From: Hippopus hippopus
Lineage: Eukaryota > Mollusca > Bivalvia > Cardiida > Cardiidae
Reading direction: 5' to 3'
Length of the DNA: 64,000 bases
Assembly (NCBI GenBank): GCA_946811185.2
Contig: OX328104.1
Coordinates: forward strand, 49,522,505-49,586,504
Made by a program: the position numbers and the translations under genes. Position 1 is the first letter of the stretch. Every line of letters begins with the position of its first letter. Positions 49,501 to 61,764 of this stretch are shown here, in pieces. The notes under the pieces are model-generated. The model had not been told where the DNA came from and did no database searches. It saw only the letters and a program-made list of their open reading frames with translations.

Positions 49501-52500
49501 CACCCAATGCTTTCTTTATAAATGGAATGATACATATTTTCTTTTCCATCAAATATTTGCTCATTGAGTAATTTGTAAAGTTTTTGGTAGGTCTGATATA
49601 AGCCTGTCCAGGAATAAAGTAAAACAAGCTTACCCTTTCTAACTGCTTGCTGAGTTCCACAACCTGTTGATGTAAAGTAGCATTTTCTCTGATCACTGTT
49701 GACCCATCGTCTGACATCTTTGTCCGTAAATGCCTCTCCTGCTCTGCTGTCATTTCAGCTTCTTTCAGTTTATGCCTTAGTTCACGGATCTCTTCCTACA
49801 AATTACAAGCACAATTTAAACTTGTTGACTCTGTTTTTTGTTGTTTGGATAAATATCATTTCAGTCATTTAATTTATTTATTTGAATCATGCTCTGGCAA
49901 AACGTCGTTTAATGTTTCTCAATGGTGCATTATACTAAGCAAGACATCACATAATTATGGATTTATACAATTCATATTATCTTGTCAACATTTTATTTCA
50001 TTATTCTGTAACACTTTACCAAACATCAAATTTCTAGACTTGTCTAATTTAAAAAAGCTTTACAGATGATAAATCATATATGGCTGAAATGATGAGGCGT
50101 GACTCTGAGAGGGTCAACACATTCTTGGAAAAGAAGAAAATGCTAGTTACTAGCATTTTCTTCTTTTCCCACAATGTTTTCAAAAGGCTTGTGAAGGACT
50201 AATCCCATTTTGCCTATGTGGAAGCAGCTAGTAGCTCAGTTATTTTCATTGTGTTCATTATTAGTTAAATTGCTGATGCTAAATATCTAATTGATATTAT
50301 TGAGGCTGTATCTTTACGACTGATAAGTAGCACCAAATATGAATGAAATTGGGTTTTATACATGACCACATATCAAAACATTGAAGCAGATGGAGATATT
50401 GATCATTAATTATGAGTAATTTCTCCTATTGCCATGACGTTTTTTGATGAATAGTTCTCTGATGACAGGAAAGAAGCAATCTGTATATGGTCACTGGTCA
50501 CTAACCCTAAAGTTAAGGATTAAAAACATGAATCACATCTAAGTAGATGGCAATTTATCCTTATGCTACAGTGTTTTCTAAAATTCTCTACAGCAAGGAA
50601 AAAACTTTCTGCATGTGATTATGTTACAACTCACCCTTAAGTCATTAGTCACTTTATCCTGGAGGTTGACAGTGCTGTTGTAATATTTCTCTTCCATGGA
50701 CTTTAACTGAGTTTCCACGCTGAGCAGCTCTGATCTCTTCTCATCTAGGTTTATTTGGGTCATCTTGTGTTGCTCAATGCGTTGTTCCAACTGAAAAAAG
50801 TGATAAGCATATATGTTTTTGTTCTTAATCATTCGTATTTCCATTATTTTTTCATTCATTTATTTATGAACCATGCTCTGTGACAAAGGGGTTCAATGCA
50901 TTTGCAAAAAACTATCAACACACTCCCCTCAGGCTGACATGGATCTAAACATGTTGCAATTGGTCACTTTTCTGTATGTCAAAGGGCCAGTCTACCTCAT
51001 GATTCCATTGGTTGTTAGACAGAATGGATCCAATGGCTCCATTAGTGTGATGTCTTGCCTGGTATAAAGAATAACAGAACCCCCTTATACCAGAACATGG
51101 CTCACATAAATCATCATACTGTCCCAATAACATATTTTATTTCATGCTTTACAGTAGGATATCGAGAAATAGCAGTGAAAATATTTTTCGCTATTCCATG
51201 GGTACGACCAGTGAAAATACCGATTTTTATATTCTAGTTACTGAGGTAAAATGCGCGTGACTCACAACAGAGACTGAAACATGACATCATTTACCTTACA
51301 TTTCTTGCGCTTGACGTAATATTATAATGCATTGCTAAGTGGACGGGGTACGCCACGGGGAATAACTGAAAAGAACTGTACTGGATCTTGATAAAGTTTC
51401 TCCCAGAAAGGGTTAAAAGCATGAAATAAATAGAATATTTGTATTTTTCGGTGAAAGATCGAAATTTATTTCATCGAGTGAACATCATCGGTAATATTTT
51501 CACGAGTGGCGCAAAATATTCTCTATTTATTATTTACCAGTAAATAACCCAGCTCAAATACATGCCTCTAAAGCAGATAAAATAGCATACAACACATAAA
51601 AAATCTGTATCTATACACTGTCAAATACAGTTCCAAATATGATATGATGATGTAACTTGCACACAGACTAAGTATGCACTAATTTGCGATTTGAGTAGTC
51701 AAAATGTTATGCTATAATATTCATCCTCCATTCATAAAAGCGGTTACTACCCTCCACACCATTAATTTTCTCATTTTGTTTACTGTTTTCAAATAAAATG
51801 CCTATAACTGCAAAATTTTGTTGTTGACAGTTGTAGAAATATAATATAAGGAACATGATGTAGTAACTTTCCTGTTGCTTGTATCTGCTCAACCTTTGGT
51901 CTCACGTGATATCAAATTTTCTCACACTGCAAGAATCAAGTACAAGCACCAGGAAAGTTACTACAACATATTCCTCATCAACTGATAGCAAAACAACATC
52001 AGCAGATAAAACTTTCATTTAAACCATCTCCATAATCTTAACAAAAATTGAGCATAAAACAAAGTGTAAAATAGGTGTATTTTTAAACATTTCTCAAATA
52101 GCATAAACACATGATATATCTTACCTGGCTTTTCAATGTAATGATTTTTGTTTCAGCATTTTTCAAAGCTGTAGCACTTTTATCCAGTTCATTTCTAGCA
52201 TCAATAAGCTGGCTGTCCTTATATGACACTTCAGCCTCAAGTTTTGTAATATTTTTCTTCAAGTCAACTATCTCATCCATGAGCATTCTTTTGTCTCTTT
52301 GTCTGGCTTCTGCAAAAAAAGGGATTTGATTTTGCTCTTAACCAGATGACAGTATTTTATATCTGTCCATACTAAAAGCATTTGCAGATGCTCAACTCAT
52401 CAGATTTGTTCTTGAAATGGTAAAAATGTTCTTAGACAAGATAAAATGATGGCACTTTTATCTTTTCCACTTTTTCCAAAATCCTTCTTCCTCAGTTTGT

Positions 52501-55500
52501 CAAAACTGGGAAGATTTTTATGTTTAACTTTGTTAAAAAAGAAAAAAGTTACTTACAGTTACTAACAATGTGTATAAATGAATGAACAAGGTATTTACAA
52601 TCAATATATCCTTGTGAATTCACAACAAAGGCAACCAGCATTTTCCCACAATATTTTGATAAGCTTTCCTCCTCAGGGTCATAAAATATGGGAATTGTTA
52701 GAAAGTGGATAAGCCAAATGGACCTTTTTTTAGGAAGAAGAGATTACTAAATGGATCAATAGACAGACGGATAGATAAATCAGCACCAAACCTTCTTCTT
52801 CCCTCAGTTTCTCAGACATGTGGACTTTTTCCTTGTTGATCATATCAATGCTGCTGGTTTTTCTTTCATTCTCCAGAGTTAAACTGTCCATCTCTACCTG
52901 CATAGCCTGGTAAAACATCATCAGACAACATCACTATACACTAGACTTGCTCATATTGAAAACATTTGCATATTACAGCTTAAGACTGACTCAGATGATT
53001 AAATTGTTGTTGAAAGTGAAAAAAACGAAAGGGGAAAATAATGGTACCAGTATTTTCTTATTTTCAAATTCTTTTTACCACAGGGTAAAACAAGTGGCAG
53101 TCTGAAGGACAGCCACAATGTTTATCCCCTGCCACCAATGTTTTTTGAAAATCCATTCAAGAGAGAGCCTTTGACCAATGAAAATCTTTGAAAGAGCTGA
53201 GGAGACATAAGGCCACAAAAAATGTTTTGTACAGACAGATGGACATACAGACAGAAACAGTTAAAGGCCATATCTATAATCCCTAGCATTTGTCTCAAGG
53301 TAAATGATAATCATTGACTGTGCACATCATCTTACCAAGCCAAACACTAACAGAGATGAAGGAGATATGCAGCAGACATAAAATTAAGGACTCAAGCTCT
53401 TGACCTTGACCTTGAGCCATGCATTCTGCATTAGGCCTGGGCCTGGTTTCATGAAAAAAACTTAAGTGTCTTATCTTGCTCAAGTCCGCTAACAGACTCA
53501 TTTTCCAAAGTAAGTTGACTTCATTCGTTCAGTCGCATTTCACTAACATTAACTGACTTTTGAAACATTCTAAAATCCTAATTAGACACAATTTTTTAGA
53601 CTTGGCTTAGCAAAGTAATGGACTAAAGTCATTTAAACAGACATAAGTCCATTATTTTGCTGATTTGAGTGTGAAATGTTGTGTCAACTTAGGATTTGAG
53701 AATGTTTCTAAAATTAGTCAGTTAATATCAGTAAAATCAATTTAAAGTAACAAACTCAATTTAAGCTGGAAATGGGGTCCATCTGCAAACTTGATCAAAG
53801 TAAGAGATGTAAGATTTTTTGTGAAACTGGGCCCTGGGGTTCAAGAGTTATGGAGCAGACACCATTCATGAGAATTTGACCTTTGACCCCCAGCTGTGAA
53901 TTTAACCTAAGAGTCTAGAGTCTGAAACTACTGCTTTGCACATCATCTATCGAGGCAAATACCAGTCTGAAACATCTTGAAAATATGACAATTCTTATGA
54001 AGATATGAATGTCTGTGAAAGAGTAGAAAACACTGTAGAAAAAGGAGAAAATGCTGTTAACCTTTTACCATACAATCCGGACCTTTTACCATACAATCCG
54101 GACTTTAACTACCCCGGAGAAGAAAGCTTTTGAAAACCTTGTGGGAAAAGGAGAAAATGCTGGTAACCAGCATTTTCTCCTTTTCCAACAAGGTTTTCTT
54201 CCCTATCACAGACAAATTTCATCATTGAAACATTTAATTTGTCATCTGCAAAGCTTTCTATTTGGACAAGTCTAAAATTTTTTTTTGTTTGGTAAAGACT
54301 TAACCAGCATTTACTCCTTTCCGACAATATTTTCAAAAGCCTTCTTCCTCGGGGTTGTTAAAACTGTATGGTTTGTGGTCATCAACAAATCATCCTCTCT
54401 TGCAGACAACCTGTATTCATTTTGCAGCAAACCCTATTTGGAACATTTCTTGTATTAGAAGTATCACAGTAATGCATGTATTCCTATACTTTTATTGCAA
54501 TTTCCATAAAAATTATCATAAGTACATGTAACTATTAGAAGATTCCCAACAAGATTTTGGCTGGACTAGGATTGGAACTGGAAACTTGGGGTGGTCATAG
54601 CCATACCAAATTATGTCTACATGTGGTAGAAATTAAGGAAAAAAAAAATTTTAGAACCTTACCCTGAGTTTAGACAGCATCCTCTCTGCTTCTGCAGACA
54701 TCTTAGGCTGTAGTTCTGTTGCTCTTTTCGCTTGCTCCCTTGTATGTTTGTTAAGAACTAAATGCATTTGACCAACTCTTTGAGCAGAGAGTTAACCCTA
54801 AGGCTGCTAACACGACTCACTGACCTTTTGTAGACAGTGTAGATCAAGATCAGACTATAGATCAATGTGCAGTCTGATCTTGGATCTACACTGTCCAATA
54901 AGAAGATATTTTCCCCAAAAAATAACTTACAAAAATAGCCATAATTAGGATTTTATCCTTGGCTTGAAAGTTTCATTTAAGTTACATTTAGCTGGATAAG
55001 AGTTAATATACTGGGCTGTATATGTTTGCAGCTATGAGAATATTATTTAACATTTTAAAATCTTAAGCGGATCACCATCATTATCATCATCATCATCATC
55101 AGAGAGTGTTGTACAAAGACTTGGTTGAATAAATACCAGTAATATGTGAAAAGGTGTGTGTTCTGCTGTGATGATTTGACTGAAGCACTGTTGAAAACAG
55201 CCTTTAAAACACAAACCAATCAATCAAGCAAAGAAAACAATACCACACAAGAATTTAGACCAAAAGGATATAGATAATCTGTTTCCAGCTCAAGAAAGTA
55301 AATCTGTTGTTGAAGATTTTTAATGTATTCTGCCTCGATACCTTTAGTATCTTCATTGGTGGTGTTCTTCTTGCTTTTTCTGGCGTAAAAAAAAAAACAT
55401 TTTCCAATTTATCAGCGTACAAGAAATACTTTTCATGCACCTTTGATTGCTGGGATTGATGACAATGAAGCAAAAATGAGCATTTTTTATAGCTGTAAGA

Positions 55501-58500
55501 AAAAAAAAAATTATCTGTCAACCAACTAAATATCCATATTGACAGAACACGAATGAATTTTCCACTGGCAAACATCACCTTTCATGACATTGTCAACATC
55601 ATTTATGACTTCATTGTTACACCTTATCCATATTCGACTAAATTGAATAGATCTATTTCACTTGCGCTGATGCACAAATTTTCCAATCTTTTTCATGATG
55701 AATGAAGACCAGGCATTAAAAGATAAACTGAATAGATACATAGTGTTGTAGTTTATCAAAAATATCTAACTGGGTAGTGAGAATTGATAATTGTCTTGCA
55801 AATGCTAGACAATTATCAATTCTTCCAACCTTGTTAGATATTTTTGATATACGACAACATTATGTATGTATTTTCTTTACCTGTGTGATAATGGAACAAC
55901 TGATTATGACGTATAAAAGTATTCAGGTAAGACAAAATATAAATGACATATAGTAACAATTAACAGATTATTTTTCAGTGCATTTGTATAGCAAATCCAC
56001 TTAGTTTGACCAGTGTCACTAGTACAGTTTTGTAGCAGACAATCAACTCTTTACCACAGGGAGAAATTATAGATCCTGCATTGAATACACTTACAGACGA
56101 CAAATCAAATGTGATGTGAATTCTGATATTTGAGCCGTGCTCTGTGAAAAGGGGGCTTAATGCATCAGGCTGACCTGGGTCGAAACTTTTCGCTATTGGT
56201 CAATTTTATGTATGTCAAAGGACCAATCTACCTCATGATTAAGTCGGTTATTGAAAAAAGTTGCTCCTATGGATCCATAATTATGTGACGACTTGGGCTA
56301 GTATCGTGTATAACGGAGATGCATTAAGCCCCCTTTTGCCAGAGCACGGCTCATTTGTCTGTGATAGGGTAGAAAACATTTTGGGAAAAGGAGAAAATAC
56401 TGGTTACCAGCATTTTCTCCTTTTCTCACAATGTTTACCAAAGTCTTCTACATCGAGGTTGTTAAAAGTCAGAATTGTGTAATATAGTGTTAAGCATTCT
56501 AACCATTGTATGGCTGACAACTTTGAAAATAGTAAAGGCGGCAATCACTCATAACAGGTAAACTCTGTTTCATTACTTTGCCAGGATTTATGTATTAAAT
56601 CTTAATGCATGTTAATTATCAATCTTTTACAATGATGTTTGTTTTTTCAGAGGTTGTATTAAACATGAAACAACCAGTATAATGATGATTTGATTACCAA
56701 CTCTAGTTGTGTTTGGATAGTGTAGATCAAGATCAAATTGCAAAAAAGATGCACAAAATATGTGCTCTAATCTTTGTATAAACAATCCCAGTATATTGAG
56801 ATTTTCTGACCAACATAACTGTAGGTCGGTATTTTCCAGTTCCTGGTATTTGACACTTTGGAGATTAATAAATAATTCATCACAATTCACATGCAATTAT
56901 TACCCTTGGTAATTGCCATAATTATGAAACATCAATACAGAAAAAAAAACAACTATTCAGTATGAAGCACTGTTAGAGAATTAGAGAGAAAGAAAGAAAT
57001 AAGAAGAAAAATTTGGAGTGATGAAGATTACAATAAAGAAATTTCTTTCAAGCTCTTTTATCATCGTATTCATATTTTAAACTCGGCCTGTAAGTCAGTG
57101 AAAATAACTCAAATTCTGCATTGTCAAAGTGTCTTAACAAAATAGCAGGCAGCGTAAATCCAAGATCAAACTGCACCTTCTCTGAAGTCTGATCTTGGTC
57201 TATTCTGTCAACAAAAGTGTAAGCACAGCTACTATTCTGCCTTACACATGGTTGAGTCATAACATTTGAGCCATACTCTGTAAAAAGGGGGCTTAATGCA
57301 TCTGCAAAAAAGTGTCACCCAGGTCAGCCTGTGCAGTTCGTGCAGGCTGATCTGGGCTGAAACTTTTCGTTATTAGTCAATTTTCTGTATGTCCAAGGAC
57401 CATTCTACCTCAGGTTTGAGTCAGTTTTTAAAAGAGGTGGCTATTGTAGATCCATAAGTATGTGATGGCTTGCTTGGTACCATGGATCACAGAGATGCAT
57501 TAAGCCCCCTTTTCACAGAGCATGGCTCATTTACGGCTACAGAGCCAATAAAGTTTACTTACGTAGTAGACATTGAGTTAGCCATATTTCCAGTACTGCG
57601 TCTCAGAGCAACATCAGATAACCTCTGTCCAGTCGAGAATTTCAAGGACTGGGCCACCTTGGGTGCCTTGGATTTGGCGGGCTTTGGAATGTCAGTCATG
57701 ATCACCCCTGGGGCGGAGGGAACTGTCCCAGAATACACCTCTACACATATAAAAATATAGCCTATTACAAGACAATCCCGAGGTTTTATAACCCAAAGGA
57801 AAAAGATTGTTTTCAATTTGGTTGAGTCCAAAATGTTGTTTGGTAAAGAGTTTAATGCATGTCCATGATGCATTACACCAAGTAAGTCATCACATAATTA
57901 TGGATCCTAAAAACCCATTTTGCCTAACAACTGACTGGACCTGGAGATAAAATGACCCTTTAACAAGCCGAAAATTGACGAACAGCAAAAAGTTTCAGAA
58001 CATGTAAGCCTGCATGGACTGTGCTTGCTGACCTGGGTTAATACTTTTTGCAGATATATTTACCCCCTTTTTACAGAACTTTTCATACATATGAGTTATG
58101 CTCTGTGAAAAGCGGGCTTAATGCATCTGCGAAAAGTATCGACCCAGGTCAGCCTGCGCAGTCCGCACAGGCTGACCTGGGCTGAAACTTTTCGCCATCG
58201 TCAATTTTCTATATGTCCAGGGTCCAGTCTACCTCATGATTAAGTCGGTTGTTAAAAAATGTGGCTATCATGGATCCATAAGTATGTGATGGCTTGCCTA
58301 ATACCATGGATCACGGAGAAGCATGAAGCCCCCTTTTGCCAGAGCATGGCTCATATGTATTTACTTATTTCTCTTTAGAGCTCTGATTTAAGTGAACTGC
58401 TTTATCTCAGACATCTACAAAAAAAAATCCTAAGTTTGTTGGGTATAGAAAGTGTATCTATCCAACCATTTCTGAAGTTTCTTTCACTCTTTACCACACA

Positions 58501-61500
58501 ATCCCGAGTTTTAACGACCCTGGGAAAGAAGCCTTTTGAAAACATTGTGGAAAAAGGAGAAAATGCTGGTAACCATAATGTTTTTTACCCTATTAGAGTC
58601 AAGCTTCATCCTTCAGTTTGTTGTTTGCATACAATGTTTTCAAAAGCCTTCTTCCTAAAGGCTGTTAAAACTCGGGATCATGTAGGAAAGGGTTAATTCA
58701 TGTTGATTATCTTAATTCTATGAGGATGATTTTTTTTTTCAGTTTGCCTGTCCACTCACAAAGTTTAACACCCTTTACAACATAACAAAATTGTGGATTT
58801 GTCCAAATTGAAAGTATTTACAAATGACCAATATGAGAATCTTGGTCAAATAATGAATTGAGGTTTAAAAGGTAGAAACCATTATGGGACAAAGAAAAAA
58901 TATTGGTAACTAGCATTTTCTTTTTTTCCAACTATGTTTTCAAAAGGCTACTTCTTTGGAGTCATTAAACTCAGGATTGTTTTGTAGAGGGTTATTGAAG
59001 AATCGGGATTAAGCAGGTTTAAACCTAGTCAACATTCAGTCAAACTTACCTTGAAAAAATCAAAGACAAATAAACTGCATATTTTTATTAATTTCTTCAT
59101 CTGCTACATTATTTTCAAAACTTATCAAATAAAAAACTACCGGTAGTAAAAAACGATATACGATATATGACAAACATGAAAAAAATGATCTATTACTATC
59201 TTAACAACAATATTTTCGAAAGTCGACTGCTACAGGACGAAAAAGATGTCTCTTGATAATAATCTGTTTACCAAGCTACAAATCTCTAGACTTGTCCCAA
59301 CTGACAACATTTGCAGACAACCAACTAAAAGTACCCATATTGCAAAAGGATGATTTCTATCTTAAGAAAGGTAAATAGTGTGGAAAAGAAGAAAGTGCTT
59401 GTAACAAGTCTTTGCTTCTTTTCAAACAGAGTTGATACAAATGGGATTGTTTGATAAACAATCATATTAGGTAGAGTAAAGGTACTGTTCTAACTCTGCC
59501 ACATGAAGTAAATTTAGGTAAGAAATTATCAGATGCTTCTATGGTGGGATATTTCTGCCACAAGATACAAGATAACTATCGAGATAATTTTAGAAAACTA
59601 TCACGTAAAATCGAACTTTCCTGGAAATTTTATCTAGAAGGTGAAAAGTTTTCTGAAAAAAATATGATAAAGTTTGTTATCTAGAAAATTTTACAATGAT
59701 CTGTAAATATTTTAACACAAAATTTCTAATAAGTGCACCAAGCTGACATTTGAATTTAAATTATCGCCATAGTTCTACCTATTTCTTGATAAATATATAG
59801 AAAATTCACTATTTGGATGAACTCGGCAGTTTTTGACTTTACATGATGGGGGTAAATTAAAATTCGAATTATTCACAATTGTAGCTTAATTGATTGATTT
59901 TGACTACACATGAAATGAACTGAAGTCTGTTAAACATAACTTGAAATGCCTGTTACGAATGACTTTAATACCATTCAGGGAAAAGGAGAATTCATTTACA
60001 TGTAAGGTTGGAGACGAAGATGTTCCGAAAATCAAACTGTATCTATTTATAGATAATGTGAATATCAGTTGTGGGCACCAACGCAAAAACAAATTGTGTT
60101 AAAAGTCAACATTATCGCGATATTCTTAATATCATGAAAATATTTCTAGATAATTTTTTAAGGAAAGTTGGTTTTATTGCAATAGTTTTCTGAAATTATC
60201 TCAATAGTTATCTCATACCTTGTGGCAGAAATATGCTACCATATGCTGCTGCACTGGAAAAATTCTTAAAAAAAAGAAAGCAAACCAAGAACCATTTATT
60301 TAAATAGAGAGGTTAGTTAATTTTACACCAATAGCTTTATGCACTTTCAATCACCTAAATGTTAACAAAAGCTTTGCTCTGAGAGCTTGGCATGATATGG
60401 CAGAGACCAACTTGTATGTACCGGTAACTAAATTCAGCACCTTTCATTTTTAGTTATAAACCTATTAACCCTCAAAGCCCTTTTCACCACTATAGCTACT
60501 TTTGTGGCCCGTGTAGATCGAGATCAGACTCCATAGAACATGCAGTCTGATCTCTGATCAACAGTGTCTGCTTTGCTGAAATGTTACAGGCTAAAGCTAT
60601 CAAAATATCGCAATCATTCTGGTTGTATTTCTAAACTAAAAATGTCTGTTTGGTTTATTTATTTAACTCAATCCCGAGTTTTAACGACCCTGAGAAAGAA
60701 GACTTTTGAAAACTGTGTGGGAAAAGGAGAAAATGCTGGTAACCAGCATTTTCTTTATTTCCCACAATATTTCCTACCCTTTCTCAGACAACTTTTCCCT
60801 TTTGAGGTATGTTTAATTTGTCGTCTGCAAACACTTTCTATTAGGACAAGACCGAAATTTTGTCGTTTGGTAAAGGGTTAACTTAAGAATTAACAGTATT
60901 TCAAAATTCAAGGACAAATTACTCAATAATACACTGCGCAGGACTACATGCAACAGTGATATGGTACATCGTTTTAAAGATTGTTTTAACTTTCACAGAA
61001 TTTCAATCAAAACCCTAGGAGGAGATAGTAGAGAAGAAAGTTGACAGAAAAATACAACTATGATGTAATACTACTCTTTATGCATTAAAAACTGGCTAGT
61101 TAAGTCTTCAAGGCAAAAGTAAGTACTCAAACATCCTTCTAGATCTAATGCAGACACTTTTGGTCATTAAAATATGCAAGATATTTAAAATTAATGGCTG
61201 TTATTGTCAGAATATCCCAAAAATTAGTGGACAGTGTGGACATAAGATCAGCATCCATGTTCTTTGATCTGTAGATCTCTATACATTGAAGGGGAGTCTT
61301 GTAACAGACCAAAGAACCCAACCATGTTCTTGAAGCTCAGTTATTAATGTATTCCCTAAAATGCAATTATTATTTATCATCATGCAAACACAGCAACTAC
61401 GAAGACAAACTACCACCATGCGAGTGTAGCAATTAGCTCAGCTATGTAATTTTACCTTTTCTAGGAGTCTGCTTTCTAGATCGTGGTGAGGGACTCCTAG

Positions 61501-61612
61501 ATCGTACTGAATTCCTGACAGGTGATTGGCTTCGATCTCTCAGAGATCTACTCCATTCCAAAACATCAGGACCTTGTACGCCAATAGGCTCCGATATTTT
61601 TTGTTCACTCAT
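46290..61612 (-). CDS. Host gene: spliced coiled-coil protein, about 530 residues
   Basis: Ten minus-strand exons join in frame: 61456-61612, 57563-57740, 54663-54738, 52792-52906, 52125-52309, 50635-50790, 49634-49795, 48894-49052, 47115-47282 and 46290-46526. They total 1,593 nt, or 530 codons plus stop. Every intron has GT and AG ends and phases match. The N-terminal 110 residues are Ser/Arg/Pro-rich and low complexity. From exon 3 on, the protein is almost wholly charged, Glu/Lys/Leu-rich, heptad-type coiled coil. The C-terminus has SRSP-like KGRSPRG. The architecture resembles centrosomal, ciliary or cytoskeletal scaffold proteins, but I do not recognise the family. Introns are full of family A-D repeats. 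The weakest exon boundaries are the acceptors of exons 3 and 8, which lack a pyrimidine tract. Confidence 0.75.
46553..46822 (+). repeat. Family C element (intron)
   Basis: GAGCTATGCTCTGTGAAAAGG to TGCCAGAGCATGGTTCAT, with the GTCAGCCTGCGCATACTGTGCAGGCTGA palindrome type inside. It lies in the last intron of the coiled-coil gene. Confidence 0.65.
47115..47282 (-). CDS. Coiled-coil gene, exon 9
   Basis: 168 nt (56 codons) between acceptor ACGATTTTCAG and donor AAG|GTAAAC. Phase 0 at both ends. Confidence 0.75.
48080..48560. repeat. Degraded dispersed repeat (intron)
   Basis: Contains GTTGCCATGGCAACCAGAG, AGTTTCATCAAAATTGAATG, CACGGACAGACGCACGACAG and GCCTGCTGGCCTTTTGCCAG blocks of the kind often repeated in bivalve introns, as I recall. 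The family was not assigned. Confidence 0.35.
48894..49052 (-). CDS. Coiled-coil gene, exon 8
   Basis: 159 nt (53 codons). Donor CAG|GTATAA. Acceptor TTTAAATTTGAG is weak, so the upstream edge could move. Glu/Lys-rich helix with RDEIESRH. Confidence 0.65.
49140..49360 (+). repeat. Family A hairpin MITE (intron)
   Basis: TTAACCCTTTACCACACAATC left end, hairpin 49190-49262, right end TTTTGTCGTTTGGTACAGAG. Confidence 0.7.
49634..49795 (-). CDS. Coiled-coil gene, exon 7
   Basis: 162 nt (54 codons) between acceptor TTGTAATTTGTAG and donor AGG|GTAAGC. Phase 0 at both ends. Confidence 0.75.
50010..50215 (-). repeat. Family A copy (intron)
   Basis: ACACTTTACCAAACATC end and a GAAAAGAAGAAAATGCTAGT hairpin at about 50127-50180. 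A partial family C end lies just before it (49887-49990). Confidence 0.55.
50635..50790 (-). CDS. Coiled-coil gene, exon 6
   Basis: 156 nt (52 codons) between acceptor CACTTTTTTCAG and donor AGG|GTGAGT. Charged helix. Phase 0 at both ends. Confidence 0.75.
50865..51110 (+). repeat. Family C element (intron)
   Basis: GAACCATGCTCTGTGACAAAG left end, ACCAGAACATGGCTCAC right end. Confidence 0.6.
51111..52080. other. Intron sequence with dispersed repeat
   Basis: 51454-51522 is an inverted match to 255-312 near the window start (ATTTCATCGAGTGAACATCA shared). No coding frame supported. Confidence 0.35.
52125..52309 (-). CDS. Coiled-coil gene, exon 5
   Basis: 185 nt with a strong acceptor (CCCTTTTTTTGCAG) and donor CAG|GTAAGA. 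Coiled coil with DLKKNITKLEAEV. Phase 1 in, phase 0 out. Confidence 0.75.
52792..52906 (-). CDS. Coiled-coil gene, exon 4
   Basis: 115 nt between acceptor TGTTTTACCAG and donor GAAG|GTTTGG. Heptad-type sequence. Phase 0 in, phase 1 out. Confidence 0.7.
52910..54000. other. Intron; degraded repeats, no coding seen
   Basis: Low-level hairpin fragments (a GGGGAAAATAATGG-type core near 53030) and plain intron sequence. Confidence 0.3.
54060..54365. repeat. Family A copy with duplicated start (intron)
   Basis: CCTTTTACCATACAATCCGG is present twice (54061 and 54080). The hairpin at 54132-54195 is long. A fused inverted half follows at 54300-54362. Confidence 0.6.
54663..54738 (-). CDS. Coiled-coil gene, exon 3
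   Basis: 76 nt beginning the coiled-coil part (RATELQPKMSAEAERMLSKL). The donor AGG|GTAAGG is good. The acceptor ACATACAAG is weak, so the 5' edge is uncertain, but the phase fits both neighbours. Confidence 0.6.
54793..55008 (+). repeat. Family B MITE (intron)
   Basis: TTAACCCTAAGGCTGCTAA left end, hairpin 54830-54898, right end TAGCTGGATAAGAGTTAA. An ATC trinucleotide tract follows at 55077-55101. Confidence 0.65.
55732..55876. repeat. Long imperfect hairpin (intron)
   Basis: Arms GTTTATCAAAAATATCTAAC and GAATTGATAATTGTCT pair with AGACAATTATCAATTC and GTTAGATATTTTTGATATAC around a 10-bp loop. It is distinct from families A-D. Confidence 0.65.
56131..56490. repeat. Family C followed by family A half (intron)
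   Basis: Family C at 56131-56354 (GAGCCGTGCTCTGTGAAAAGG to CCAGAGCACGGCTC). A family A hairpin at 56370-56435 begins where it ends. Confidence 0.6.
57268..57532 (+). repeat. Family C element (intron)
   Basis: GAGCCATACTCTGTAAAAAGG to TTTCACAGAGCATGGCTC. Internal GTCAGCCTGTGCAG / GTGCAGGCTGA palindrome. Exon 2 begins just downstream. Confidence 0.7.
57563..57740 (-). CDS. Coiled-coil gene, exon 2
   Basis: 178 nt between acceptor TATATGTGTAG and donor GTAAGT. Encodes a basic, Pro/Ser-rich low-complexity stretch. Phase 1 in, phase 2 out. Confidence 0.7.
57845..58352. repeat. Two family C elements (intron)
   Basis: An inverted copy at about 57850-58090 and a direct copy at 58092-58352 (GAGTTATGCTCTGTGAAAAGC to GCCAGAGCATGGCTC). 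Confidence 0.65.
58488..58990. repeat. Family A copies (intron)
   Basis: A direct copy with a deleted core at 58488-58695 and a decayed inverted copy at 58770-58995 with an ATTGGTAACTAGCATTTTC core. Confidence 0.55.
59544..60243. mobile_element. 700-bp element with about 100-bp inverted ends (intron)
   Basis: Left end GATATTTCTGCCACAAGATA... matches in reverse the right end ...GTGGCAGAAATATGC. The arms share AGATAACTAT-GAGATAATTT, AGAAAACTAT, AACTTTCCT and TTATCTAGAA. There is no coding capacity. It fits a non-autonomous DNA transposon in the first intron of the coiled-coil gene. Confidence 0.65.
60508..60885. repeat. Family B core and family A MITE (intron)
   Basis: B-type hairpin at about 60509-60568 and a family A copy at 60668-60882 with hairpin 60705-60770 and a TTTTGTCGTTTGGTAAAGGG right end. 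Confidence 0.6.
61456..61612 (-). CDS. Coiled-coil gene, exon 1 (start codon)
   Basis: 52 codons plus one base from ATG 61612. Ser/Arg-rich with RSRSPSPRSR. The donor AAAAG|GTAAAATT leaves phase 1. Confidence 0.7.
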
Positions 61613-61764
61613 TTTCATTAAGAATTACTCAGTTTAAATACACCAAATTCAAAGTTTTTCCCAATACAATACCAAACTAAAAGAAAGTAGAATAACTGCA
61701 GGATCTGTATGTGGTGGACTGACAAGTTTTTGAGGGATTTAAAGGACAATTTTGGTTTACACAT

